Assembly (NCBI RefSeq): GCF_000967425.1
Contig: NZ_FO082820.1
Coordinates: 4,023,501-4,087,500, forward strand
Source: Pseudorhizobium banfieldiae
Lineage (GTDB): Bacteria > Pseudomonadota > Alphaproteobacteria > Rhizobiales > Rhizobiaceae
Length of the DNA: 64,000 nt
Direction: 5' to 3'
Shown: in pieces, positions 19,936 through 28,476 of the stretch
How the letters are laid out: every line of letters begins with the position of its first letter
Numbering within the stretch: position 1 is the first letter of the stretch
Notes under the pieces: model-generated
Told to the model about the DNA's origin: nothing
Seen by the model: only the letters and a program-made list of their open reading frames with translations
Databases searched by the model: none
Program-made: the position numbers and the translations under genes

Positions 19936-20916
19936 ATGCTAAGGACGTTGATGATCGCAAGTGTGGCGGCGCTCGCCCTCACGACAGTCGCCTCAGCCCA
20001 GGAAGTTTCTATCAAGTTCGGGTTTTCGTCGACCGCTGACCTGGAAAACGACAACGGCGCAGCAGCCCTGCTTTTCAAGAACTACGTTGAGAGCCACACT
20101 GACGACATCAGCGTGGAAGTGCACGGCTCAAGCGCACTCGGAAGTGATGCTGACGTCATTCAAGCGCTCCAGCTTGGTTCGGGAGCCACCATGCACATCG
20201 GCGGCACCGCCACGTACAACACCTTCATCCCCAAGGTGGGCGTGCTCGACCTTCCCTTCCTTTGGAAAGACTACGCCCACGTGGCAAGTGTCTTGGACGG
20301 AGATGTCGGCAATGCGCTGCAAGCTGATTTTGAAGGCAGCGGCTTCAAAGTCCTCGGCTACGGTTTTAGCTGGGGCTACAGAAATGTGATCACCCGCGGA
20401 AAGGCGATCAATGAACCTGACCACGTGACTGGTCTGAAAATCAGAACGATCCAATCGCCCATATATGTCGCGGCCCTTAACGCTATGGGCGCCAATGCCA
20501 CACCGATGTCGTTCAATGAGGTGTACACGGCCCTGCAGACGGGAGTCCTGGATGGCTTTGAGCATGCGGCATCCATGGCCTATTCTGCCAAGCTCTATGA
20601 GGTGTCTGATCACCTTGCTCTGACCAGACATCTCTTCGGACCGACGGTCATGACTTACTCACTTAACCTCTGGAACCAGTTGAGCCCGGAGCAGCAGGCG
20701 CTAGTGCAGGAGGCTGCAGACTTCTCCTTGACGGTGGCAAGAGCCATGGCCGCCGGCAAAGAACAAGAGGCACTTCAGAAGCTGGCCGCTGAAGGCATGA
20801 CCATCACCGATGTGGACACCACGAAGTTTGTAGAAGCCGCTCAGCCCTTGCAGGAGCAACTGGCTTCCGACATCGGTGCAACCGATCTGCTAACCCAAAT
20901 CCGCTCAGAGAAATAA
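19936..20916 (+). CDS. dctP: TRAP transporter solute-binding protein, DctP type
   Basis: The 326-residue periplasmic binding protein has a signal peptide ending in VASAQ (about residue 22). The TRAP DctP fold is seen in VLDLPFLWKDYAHV, KVLGYGFSWGYRNV, LKIRTIQSPIYVAALNAMGA (with the carboxylate-binding Arg) and VYTALQTGVLDGFEH. It has an AAGGGAGG ribosome site. It binds an organic acid, identity unknown, and is the first gene of a dctPQM-SDR operon. Confidence 0.93.
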   Translation: MLRTLMIASVAALALTTVASAQEVSIKFGFSSTADLENDNGAAALLFKNYVESHTDDISVEVHGSSALGSDADVIQALQLGSGATMHIGGTATYNTFIPKVGVLDLPFLWKDYAHVASVLDGDVGNALQADFEGSGFKVLGYGFSWGYRNVITRGKAINEPDHVTGLKIRTIQSPIYVAALNAMGANATPMSFNEVYTALQTGVLDGFEHAASMAYSAKLYEVSDHLALTRHLFGPTVMTYSLNLWNQLSPEQQALVQEAADFSLTVARAMAAGKEQEALQKLAAEGMTITDVDTTKFVEAAQPLQEQLASDIGATDLLTQIRSEK

Positions 20917-20965
20917 GTTGGTGACGATGGGCCTTTGCGGCCCATCGCGCCTCACGGGGCAGCAA

Positions 20966-21457
20966 ATGATACGCTTGATGTCTATCGTTGATCGTCTCGT
21001 CGAGACGATCGTCATTGTCACGTTCGCGGCGATGATCGCTGTGGGAACGGCACAAGTCTTCAACCGCTACTTCTTGAATGTTTCGCTGAGCTGGAGCGAG
21101 GAGTTTCAGAGATACGGGCAGATATGGTTGGTCTTCCTGGCTATTCCTGTCGCCTATCGGCGCGGAATGCACATGGGGATTGCAGGTCTCCGGAACGTCC
21201 TCAGCGAGAGTGGCAGACGTTGGTTTGTTCGCTTCATTGATCTCTGCTGGATCGGCCTAGGCATAGCGATCGCGCTGGGGACTTATCAATTCATGGGCCT
21301 GCTCCGCACGCAGCGCAGTGCAGGTCTCGGTCTGCCGATGAACTGGGTCTATATGGGCATCCTGATGGGCGCCGCCTACATGGTGCTCATCGGGATCCGG
21401 CGGATCACTGCATCTTTTGCTGGCCATCAGGTGATCGACACACTGGGAGAGCCGTAG
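20966..21457 (+). CDS. dctQ: TRAP transporter small membrane subunit, DctQ type
   Basis: The product has about 163 residues and four membrane helices, with the DctQ hallmark LSWSEEFQRYGQIWLVFLA and YRRGMHMGI. The ATG of MIRLMSIVDRLVE is preferred because it follows a GGGG site. In-frame TTG and ATG codons further upstream are less likely. It works with DctM in sodium-driven import. Confidence 0.9.
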   Translation: MIRLMSIVDRLVETIVIVTFAAMIAVGTAQVFNRYFLNVSLSWSEEFQRYGQIWLVFLAIPVAYRRGMHMGIAGLRNVLSESGRRWFVRFIDLCWIGLGIAIALGTYQFMGLLRTQRSAGLGLPMNWVYMGILMGAAYMVLIGIRRITASFAGHQVIDTLGEP

Positions 21458-21459
21458 TC

Positions 21460-22752
21460 ATGATGCTCGCTCTCGTGTTCATTGTCATGCTCGTGTTGAT
21501 TTTCAGCGGACTTCCCATAATTCTCGCTATGGGGCTGGTTGGACTGGCAGGGTTTCTTTCTGTGCCGCAGTTGGTCCTGCCACTGTTTTCACAGAAGATG
21601 TTTACGACGCTCGACTCCTTCAGCTTGCTCGCCTTGCCCTATTTCATCCTGGCAGGTGAGTTGATGGCGAAAGGAGGGATCAGCCGTAGACTGGTTGAAT
21701 TTGCAACCGCGGTGGTGGGGCATCTTCGTGGCAGTTTGGCGCATGCCAACATTGTTTCCTCTATGGCTTTTGCCGGGATTTCGGGTTCGTCTACGGCAGA
21801 CACGTCTGCCATTGGTGGCGTCCTCATCCCCGCCATGAAAGAGCAAGGGTACAAAGCAGGTTACGCGGCCGCGGTCACTGCGACCTCCTCGACCATCGGA
21901 GCAATTATCCCGCCCTCGATGACGATGATCGTCTATGGAGCTCTTGCCAATGTTTCCATCGGAGGCCTCTTCCTCGGCGGCATTATTCCCGGCCTCCTCG
22001 TGACACTCTCGATGATGAGTGTGGTCTACTTCCAGTCGCTGAACGTCAAAAAGTACCCCGAAATGCAGGGCAGGGGGCGTTTCGATTCTAAACGCGCATT
22101 GCGCTCCTTAACCACTGTCTGGTCCGCCCTTCTGGCTCCGCTTATCATCGTTGGGGGAATCTTAGGCGGGATCTTCACAGCGACGGAAGCGGGCGTGGTT
22201 GCATGCGTATACTCCTTCGTCGTGTCGGTCGTCTTCTACAGGACGATCAAGCTGAACGAACTTCCCGCAATCTTGCTATCAGCAGGTCTGACCACAGCGA
22301 TGGTGGCAGGAATAATCGGTATTGCCGGCGGCTTTGGCTGGCTGCTTGCATACCTCAACTTCAACCAGATGATCCTTTCGAGCATCATGTCGGTCACGAC
22401 CGAGCCGCTTTTGGTGTTCGCTCTCCTGGTCGTTGTCATGCTGATCCTGACGATGTTCATCGACTCCATGGCAGTCCTGATCATCGCAGTTCCCATCGCC
22501 GTCTTCATTGGTCAACGCTTTGGGATCGACCAATTCCAGCTAGGGATCGCGCTCACCATGGCAACGCAGATTGGATCGACGACGCCACCCGTTGCTGTGC
22601 TTCTGTTCGTGGCCACTTCTATCGCGAAGTGCAGATATCACGAGACAATCCGATACGTCTGGCCATTTATCGGCGCTGAAGTCTTCGTTCTCGTGCTTGT
22701 CATGATGATCCCAGCCATCGCCAGTGCGATTCCGCACTGGGCACTGAACTAA
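21460..22752 (+). CDS. dctM: TRAP transporter large membrane subunit, DctM type
   Basis: The 430-residue polytopic protein carries the DctM signatures PYFILAGELMAKGGISRRLV, FAGISGSSTADTSAIGGVLI and IGAIIPPSMTMIVYG, and ends with the ATQIGSTTPPVAVLLF region. It starts 2 nt after dctQ. It forms the translocation pathway of the secondary transporter. Confidence 0.94.
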   Translation: MMLALVFIVMLVLIFSGLPIILAMGLVGLAGFLSVPQLVLPLFSQKMFTTLDSFSLLALPYFILAGELMAKGGISRRLVEFATAVVGHLRGSLAHANIVSSMAFAGISGSSTADTSAIGGVLIPAMKEQGYKAGYAAAVTATSSTIGAIIPPSMTMIVYGALANVSIGGLFLGGIIPGLLVTLSMMSVVYFQSLNVKKYPEMQGRGRFDSKRALRSLTTVWSALLAPLIIVGGILGGIFTATEAGVVACVYSFVVSVVFYRTIKLNELPAILLSAGLTTAMVAGIIGIAGGFGWLLAYLNFNQMILSSIMSVTTEPLLVFALLVVVMLILTMFIDSMAVLIIAVPIAVFIGQRFGIDQFQLGIALTMATQIGSTTPPVAVLLFVATSIAKCRYHETIRYVWPFIGAEVFVLVLVMMIPAIASAIPHWALN

Positions 22753-22777
22753 AAATATCACGAAAGAGTAGGACCTG

Positions 22778-23527
22778 ATGATGTACGATATCAAAGATCA
22801 CGTCGCCGTTGTCACTGGCGGTACCCGCGGCATCGGACTGGCGATCGCCCGGTTGATCCTTCAGAACGGCGGAAAGGCGCTGATCAATGGCCGCGAAGAA
22901 ACGCCTGAAGCCGGTGCCTTGCGAGCTGAGTTCGGCGATGATCGGGTGGTCTTCCTAGAAGCCGACGTATCGGTGCCGGAGCAAGCGCAGGACCTTATAG
23001 CACGCGCTGGTTTGGCATTCGGAAGACTGGATATGCTCATCCACGCTGCTGGGGGTCCAGCTCCCGGAAAGATCACAGACTTGGCAACCGAGAGCTGGAT
23101 GCAAGCCTTCGACATCCATGTTCATCCCGTTTTCCACCTATTCAAAGCCGCTCATGCTCTCCTGGCGAAGAATGGTGGTTCCGTCCTTTTGGTATCATCT
23201 GTTGCGGGCCTCAGGGGATGCCCAGGAACAGTCGCTTACCAGACAGTGAAAGGCGCCCTCATTCCTCTTGCTCGCGCCTTGGCATTCGACCATGGGTCAG
23301 AGAATATCCGTGTGAATGTAATCGCGCCAGGCATTATTCGCACCCGTTTCCATGACGCGATGACGGATACGGCCAAAGCACATAACATCCAAAACCGCAT
23401 TCCGCTGCGCCGTGAGGGTACTGTTGAGGATGTCGCAACTGCGTCATTGGAGCTGCTGTGTAACCCGTTCATAACCGGTGAGGTCCTTACTATCGACGGC
23501 GGGATGTCGATGCGAGTGACGGGTTAA
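22778..23527 (+). CDS. Short-chain dehydrogenase/reductase
   Basis: The 249-residue classical SDR has the cofactor motif TGGTRGIGLAIA, IHAAGG in place of NNAG, the catalytic Ser in LLVSSVAG, YQTVK (Tyr-x3-Lys) and PGIIRTRFHD. It lies 25 nt after dctM in the same operon, so it probably oxidises or reduces the hydroxy acid carried by the TRAP system. The substrate cannot be deduced. Confidence 0.9.
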   Translation: MMYDIKDHVAVVTGGTRGIGLAIARLILQNGGKALINGREETPEAGALRAEFGDDRVVFLEADVSVPEQAQDLIARAGLAFGRLDMLIHAAGGPAPGKITDLATESWMQAFDIHVHPVFHLFKAAHALLAKNGGSVLLVSSVAGLRGCPGTVAYQTVKGALIPLARALAFDHGSENIRVNVIAPGIIRTRFHDAMTDTAKAHNIQNRIPLRREGTVEDVATASLELLCNPFITGEVLTIDGGMSMRVTG

Positions 23528-23542
23528 TCATTGCAGGAACTG

Positions 23543-23563
23543 CGGGTCGGTGCTTCCGGCCCG
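23543..23563 (+). terminator. Hairpin after the TRAP-SDR operon
   Basis: Arms CGGGTCGG and CCGGCCCG pair over 8 bp with one G-T wobble around a 5-nt loop, 15 nt after the SDR stop codon. There is no T-tract, so assignment as terminator is tentative. Confidence 0.4.
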
Positions 23564-24108
23564 TACTGTCAAATGTCGCACGTTTCGGATTCAGCTGCTG
23601 AAGGCAGGCTGGGCAGCACGTGTGCGCATGGCTTGCTCCGGCTCCGAAAGCGGCTGGTCTGAACCGATAGGATGGATGCCCCCGCCGACTGGCATCGGTA
23701 ATTGATGCCCGCCTCGCGCGACAGAGGCGTTGACGAAGTGGAGGCAGATGACAGCTTCAGATGCGGGCGTTCGGTCTCATAGATGGAGTTTTCGGGAGCG
23801 GTTGATTAAAGCTTGCACATCTCGTTCTACCGACAGATTGGACGCCGATCAAAGTTCCTGCTTCTGGGGCAAGGTCTATTTGATGAAGTTGGGTTAGAAT
23901 GGGATTCGTGTTTCCGAGCGCTTCCAACTCAGCATCTCGCTACCGCTGATCCGCCTCCCCAATAGTTTGCCTCTAATGCATCTTGCTGGAAACGCCGCTC
24001 CACCGATGAAACCCCTGACTACAACCAAATCAGGACAGATGTGCAGATTCTGGTTGCAGGCGGCTACCGGTTGTGTAGCGTGATATTGGGGTAATTTGGG
24101 GGCTATTC
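23564..24108. other. Intergenic stretch without recognised gene
   Basis: About 545 nt separate the TRAP operon from the large secreted-type protein. All frames are short and none resembles a family I know. No inverted repeats typical of an IS end were seen. Confidence 0.5.
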
Positions 24109-27100
24109 ATGTCATTGAAGACTAGGCTGTTTTTGTGCACGTGCGTTCTCGCATCGGGCTTGGGCACGGGACCTAGCCAATCCCAGAACCTTGGCGGGAT
24201 CATCAACCTCATGGGGGAGATGATCGAGCAAGATATGCGTAACCAGGACCAACGTCGGCGTATGGACGCTGAGCGTCAGATTTATCGGGAGCGGCAGCAG
24301 GCGATACGGCGTGAAGAGCAGGCTAGGCTGGATGAGGCGCGCCGGCAAGAAATCCTACTGATCAAGCGACTGCAGACCGCTTTGAGCAAGCTTGGCTTCT
24401 ACACGTCCGCAATTGACGGCGACCGTGGTCCAGGAACAAAGAAGGCCGAGGTTCTGTTTTCGCGAGCCTTTGGCTTTTCGGATATTCCGCTCGATGAACA
24501 TAGCATTTCCCAAATTGAAGACCTAGCCGTTCGAGGCTTCCGAAGCGCTGACGAGTTACGTGAGGCGACGGCTGCAGGCTTCGACTTGAGAGAAGACTTC
24601 CTGGCGGCGAAAGCAGGTGGCTTTGCATCCGCGCAGGACTATTCCGACGCTCGGCAGGAAGGCTTCGCCTCATTTCAAGAATATCGTCGCTACCGGCTGT
24701 CTGGCTTTGACAAGCCAGCGGACTACCGAGTCGCGGCCGAAGGCGGTTTTGACCAACGCGCGGAGTTCGAAGCAGCTCGTGCCGCCGGCTTCGCTGATCG
24801 CGCCGAGTTCATTAACTTCAAAGCATCTGGCCACACAGACAAGCGAGCTTACGAAGCGGCGTTGGCAGCCGAAGCGGCCGCTACTGCCGCCTTCGCGGCC
24901 TGTGTGGAGGTCGGGCCTCAGGGTGACCTGGAGAAAATCCTCGACATCTGCCTCACCGCTATCATCGCAGGTGCTGACTCTCATCAGATGAAGCCATATC
25001 TGGAGGAGATCCGGGCGAAGCTCGACGAGCAACTTCGACAGCTTTCCGAGCATTCTTCTGCTGTGTCGACCGAGGTCGCCTCAACAGGTGAGACAACGGT
25101 GCATCAATCAGATGCTTCCGTTTTCCTGGTTACGCGTGCGAAGCTGTTAGAGGCTCAGCGGCAGCTTGAATGCGGATTGGCGATACTCGAAGAGTCCTGG
25201 GCAAACGCGACAGCCATTTGTCAGGAGGCTCAGGGAAGCGGAACCCGCACCCTTGAAAAGCTACAGACGCTTGCGAGTATCGAACTCAAAGCCGCCGGGG
25301 AAGCCGCTGAGAAGGAAGCCGAAGAGAAGCGAAGAGCTGCGGCCGCTGAGCAGCAACGCCTCGCGTTGGAAGCCGCTCACGGACGACTGGAGGCGCTGCT
25401 GTCAGATATGGGGCTTTTCACGAAGGCGAAGCGCAGCTTGGTCAATCCGCTTGATGTTGCAAAGGCGGTGGTCCGTCTGCGGCAGCTGGAGCAATCGGAC
25501 GACTATGAAGCAATCGAGCAGGCCCTCATTTTCACTGATCAGCTTCTAAAGGGCGAGCCCGATTTTCAAGCCTTCCTGACTGAGAAGCAGAAGGCCAGCG
25601 AAATCGCCCTTGTGAACGCTCGGACCACTGCCACTGCCGATCTTCAACGGATGTCTTCATTCATCGAGATATTTGTCGGAGCCAACCTGCTTCATGAGTC
25701 CGTAAACGACCTTCTGCAACTCCAAGACAAGTTGGCCAGTGCCCTTCAGTCCGGCCAGGATCAGCAGATTTTCAATATGCAAAAGGCTGCCTCCGCGGAG
25801 ATCGCACGACTCAACCTATCATCCGCCCTCTCCAACTATGTGTATGAGGAGAACGCACCTTCAACGACGGAGGTCCAGCAAGCACCTAACGGCATTGCTG
25901 TCACTGATCTAAATCGCGGCCTCTTGGAAGGTGATCGAAAAGACGTTCTTCTAGTGGGTAACTTCACCCCTCAAGCATCGCATCTACTCGTAGACCTGAC
26001 CGGGAAAACGACTTTCGATGGGGGACTCGTCGACTACTGCTGGATAGGCGCAGATTCCACAAAGCCACCGCTCTTGGACCACGTACTGCCTGCCTTGCGT
26101 TCGCACGGAGCGGAAACCTTCCGGAGCCTCGGTAGCTGCGGGTCGTCTCAAGCCGTGAATGCCGACGTGCTTTTGGTGGAGCGCGGGGAGTTCCTGAGCC
26201 GGAATGTGCTGGACGTCACACCGATCCTCCAAGCCTTCGAAAGCAACCAGTTCAAGCTGATCCAGACCATTGCCTGGGCTGATGTCGGCCGCTCTGCGGA
26301 AGATGACGGGCGGATGGCAGATACAATCCGAAACGAGGTCTTGGGTCAGGCACGGGTCGGGTTTGGCGTTGTGCGATTCGAGGGAGAATCAGGTGAGCTT
26401 TGCCTCGTGGTGCAGCCCGATGAGGCGGAGTTCCATCAACGGGCATTAGCGATAAGATCCATAGACCTGGAACGTTTCCTGCCAGTTGATATAGGTGCTG
26501 TTGCCATGACTCTGGATCGAGCCTTCGCTTCCGTTCAGAAACGCGCATGTAAAGCTGTTTATGCCAGCGAGAGTGATATGGCGAAGCTTCTCCAGGGGCT
26601 GCAAAATGTGGATGCGCCTCATTCTGTACTTCCCGTTTGGATTGATCAGGAGATGATCTCCGAAGGGAGAGCCTTGGCCCAACGTTCAGAGGATGAGAAG
26701 CAGAAAGAGATCGCGGCCCGAAGGCAGGAGCTGGAGGCAGATGCTGCATTGCGTAAGAGGAAGCGGGAGGCAGCTGAGGTCGTCCGCGTCGAGCGGGAGA
26801 AGGAGCTAAGAGGTCGCTATTCTCAGGAATCGCGTGCGGCCTACAACGACCTGTCGCAACTTAGCAAAAGTTTCATGGAGGGCTCGTCTGAGAACTCGGT
26901 GATATTCACTCGCTTGTTCCCCGAGCTTGGCAGTTGGAAGATGGGCTGGAAGAATGACAGCTGGGAGCTCGAGAAGTACGAGGACCGGCTGGTGGACTAC
27001 GGCACGGCGGATTGGAAAAACCGAAAGCTAGAGGCCGTAATCATCGAAACATCCGTTACCACCAAGAATGCGATCCGCGGAGAGTATAGCAAATCATGTT

Positions 27101-27246
27101 ATTTGCTTGCCTACCTCATTGATAGTGAGTTTCAAGTGAGACGTGACCCAATGGTAGAGCCGTGCGAGACGTCTGCTCCTGCGCTGCGCCAGTGGCAGGT
27201 CAGTCGCGGGTTCGAGAGTCGATGGGTAGCTTCTATTACTGAATGA
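24109..27246 (+). CDS. Large exported-type protein with peptidoglycan-binding-like motif and eight 14-residue repeats
   Basis: The 1045-residue protein has a probable signal peptide (about residues 1-26), then a charged coiled coil (40-82). A peptidoglycan-binding-1-like motif comes next (about 83-118, LIKRLQTALSKLGFYTSAID then GDRGPGTKKA). Residues 143-254 form eight tandem repeats of exactly 14 residues, consensus GF-x4-E/D-F/Y-x2-A-x4. Further coiled coils follow (300-330, 395-425, 830-870). The C-terminal half (about 610-1045) matches nothing I recognise. It is flanked by IS remnants within the island. Possible roles are envelope scaffolding or an exported effector; function is unknown. 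Confidence 0.8.
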   Translation: MSLKTRLFLCTCVLASGLGTGPSQSQNLGGIINLMGEMIEQDMRNQDQRRRMDAERQIYRERQQAIRREEQARLDEARRQEILLIKRLQTALSKLGFYTSAIDGDRGPGTKKAEVLFSRAFGFSDIPLDEHSISQIEDLAVRGFRSADELREATAAGFDLREDFLAAKAGGFASAQDYSDARQEGFASFQEYRRYRLSGFDKPADYRVAAEGGFDQRAEFEAARAAGFADRAEFINFKASGHTDKRAYEAALAAEAAATAAFAACVEVGPQGDLEKILDICLTAIIAGADSHQMKPYLEEIRAKLDEQLRQLSEHSSAVSTEVASTGETTVHQSDASVFLVTRAKLLEAQRQLECGLAILEESWANATAICQEAQGSGTRTLEKLQTLASIELKAAGEAAEKEAEEKRRAAAAEQQRLALEAAHGRLEALLSDMGLFTKAKRSLVNPLDVAKAVVRLRQLEQSDDYEAIEQALIFTDQLLKGEPDFQAFLTEKQKASEIALVNARTTATADLQRMSSFIEIFVGANLLHESVNDLLQLQDKLASALQSGQDQQIFNMQKAASAEIARLNLSSALSNYVYEENAPSTTEVQQAPNGIAVTDLNRGLLEGDRKDVLLVGNFTPQASHLLVDLTGKTTFDGGLVDYCWIGADSTKPPLLDHVLPALRSHGAETFRSLGSCGSSQAVNADVLLVERGEFLSRNVLDVTPILQAFESNQFKLIQTIAWADVGRSAEDDGRMADTIRNEVLGQARVGFGVVRFEGESGELCLVVQPDEAEFHQRALAIRSIDLERFLPVDIGAVAMTLDRAFASVQKRACKAVYASESDMAKLLQGLQNVDAPHSVLPVWIDQEMISEGRALAQRSEDEKQKEIAARRQELEADAALRKRKREAAEVVRVEREKELRGRYSQESRAAYNDLSQLSKSFMEGSSENSVIFTRLFPELGSWKMGWKNDSWELEKYEDRLVDYGTADWKNRKLEAVIIETSVTTKNAIRGEYSKSCYLLAYLIDSEFQVRRDPMVEPCETSAPALRQWQVSRGFESRWVASITE
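24535..24870 (+). repeat. Eight in-frame 42-nt units coding 14-residue repeats
   Basis: Residues 143-156, 157-170, 171-184, 185-198, 199-212, 213-226, 227-240 and 241-254 each start Gly-Phe (the last Gly-His). Each has an acidic-aromatic or acidic-leucine pair at about positions 7-8. Examples are GFDLREDFLAAKAG, GFASAQDYSDARQE and GFDQRAEFEAARAA. No spacer or length variation occurs. The DNA units are diverged, so the repeat is held at protein level. Confidence 0.85.
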
Positions 27247-27366
27247 CTCCATCACGCCACCTCGAAAAGCAGGTAGTCGCCAGTGCAGGTCCTGACTCGG
27301 AGCCCGGGGTGTTAGTTTGCCTACCTCAGGCCGCTCAACAGCTTCGTGTCGCATCGCCTCGGAATT

Positions 27367-27660
27367 GTAAGCATAAGCGGTCCAAGTAATTTGTCGTAAC
27401 CGGAGTTTCGATCCCACGTTGCCCGCTGTTGCTTGATCTGTGATCGAGTTCCATGGACGAGCGACAAGGAGTTTCTCCATGGAGACTACATTGGAGGTAC
27501 TCACTACAGGACGTAGGCGACGCGAAGGCAATCGCCAATGGCCTGACGAAGTCAAGGCACGGATCGTGTCCGAGAGCTTGCGACCAGGCGCGACGGTGAA
27601 TGAAGTAGCGGGGCGCTACGGGCTGAAGGCCAACCACCTGTCATCTTGGCGAACACTGGC
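27367..27660 (+). mobile_element. Left-end remnant of an IS66-family element
   Basis: The stretch begins with GTAAGCATAAGCGG, an IS66-type terminal repeat, and carries the 5' part of a tnpA gene. It stops abruptly near 27,660, where unrelated IS sequence begins. It is a different IS66 from the intact one at 27,822. Confidence 0.65.
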
Positions 27661-27672
27661 ACGGTGTGATTA
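27480..27672 (+). pseudogene. Truncated IS66 TnpA fragment
   Basis: The fragment of about 60 codons begins [20 protein letters not shown] and includes the helix-turn-helix [20 protein letters not shown] typical of IS66/IS3 OrfA. The normal C-terminal half is absent, and the frame ends in foreign sequence (ARCD then stop). Confidence 0.7.
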
Positions 27673-27735
27673 GGCATGGAATAAGGACCCCGCAAATGGG
27701 GTGATCGGCGTCCAAATGGGGGTCTGACTCACTCT
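27661..27735. mobile_element. Possible IS21-type terminal remnant
   Basis: The sequence contains AAGGACCCCGCAAATGGGG and GGCGTCCAAATGGGGGTC, which resembles the repeated GGACCCC / GGCGTCC blocks at ends of some IS21-family elements. It has no gene. The assignment rests on pattern memory only. Confidence 0.35.
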
Positions 27736-27861
27736 TGATGATGTTTTAGATTCCACTGGCCTGGATTTTTCACGGAGATCCAGCGCCATGCGAGCACAGT
27801 TTCGGCTTTCCGATCTGATCCGTAAGCATCCGGCGTAGGCCGCGGATGGGCCGGCTTCCGG

Positions 27862-28476
27862 TCAGTGGCGGTTGTTCTGGCTTTTGGCGTAACCAACTTT
27901 TCCAAGGGTTCGGCGGCGCGCGATCTTAACTATCCTATCATTGATCGTATCGACACCAATATTGTCCGGCTCGAAGCGACCTCCGTACCAGGCCACGACT
28001 TCGCGGTGTTGTGCATGTCGAGGCTTTGCCATTGCGTTCAGGAACTCCTCGAAGCCGGACAATCCGCCGACATCTTCCGGCGGCGCGCGCCGTTCGCCGT
28101 CGACGAAGCGCGGATATTCGACTGCCGGATCGGCGTCCGTGACGGCCTCAACAGTGATTGAATGCCGCCAGTCGTCGCCGAAGTCATAGGTATAGTTGAA
28201 GGTTGTGATGCCGCGATCCACCAGAGCGCCTATACGAACATTGCGGGCGGCATAGGTCTCACGGCCGAAGTCCCATTCAGGATCGGGAACTGCGTAGCGC
28301 TTGCCGCCGGCATTGAACTCGAAGAGGTGATAGTCCTGGAATGGCATGACGGCCTGGATGATGTCGTGCAGCCCTTTCAGGCTGGTGGTGATCGGGACCT
28401 CTACCCTGCGCCAGATGGCTGGGTCGATATGATCGAGCTTGACGATAATCCGGGCGATGCGTTCGCTGGAGGTCAT
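27862..28476 (-). CDS. Plasmid pRiA4b ORF-3-like protein carried by IS66
   Basis: The 204-residue protein belongs to the pRiA4b Orf-3 (PF07929) family. It has IARIIVKLDHIDPAIWRRVE at the N-terminus, LHDIIQAVMPFQDYHLFEF and FNYTYDFGDDWRHSITVEAV in the middle, and GGLSGFEEFLNAMA near the end. The family has no proven function but often rides on IS66 elements. Its start overlaps the tnpC stop by 4 nt, so it is part of the transposon operon. Confidence 0.88.
   Translation of the reverse strand: MTSSERIARIIVKLDHIDPAIWRRVEVPITTSLKGLHDIIQAVMPFQDYHLFEFNAGGKRYAVPDPEWDFGRETYAARNVRIGALVDRGITTFNYTYDFGDDWRHSITVEAVTDADPAVEYPRFVDGERRAPPEDVGGLSGFEEFLNAMAKPRHAQHREVVAWYGGRFEPDNIGVDTINDRIVKIARRRTLGKVGYAKSQNNRH

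Noticed and set aside
24535..24870. CRISPR-like array
   Set aside because: The periodicity is 42 nt and in frame within a coding gene; units are diverged and there are no spacers.
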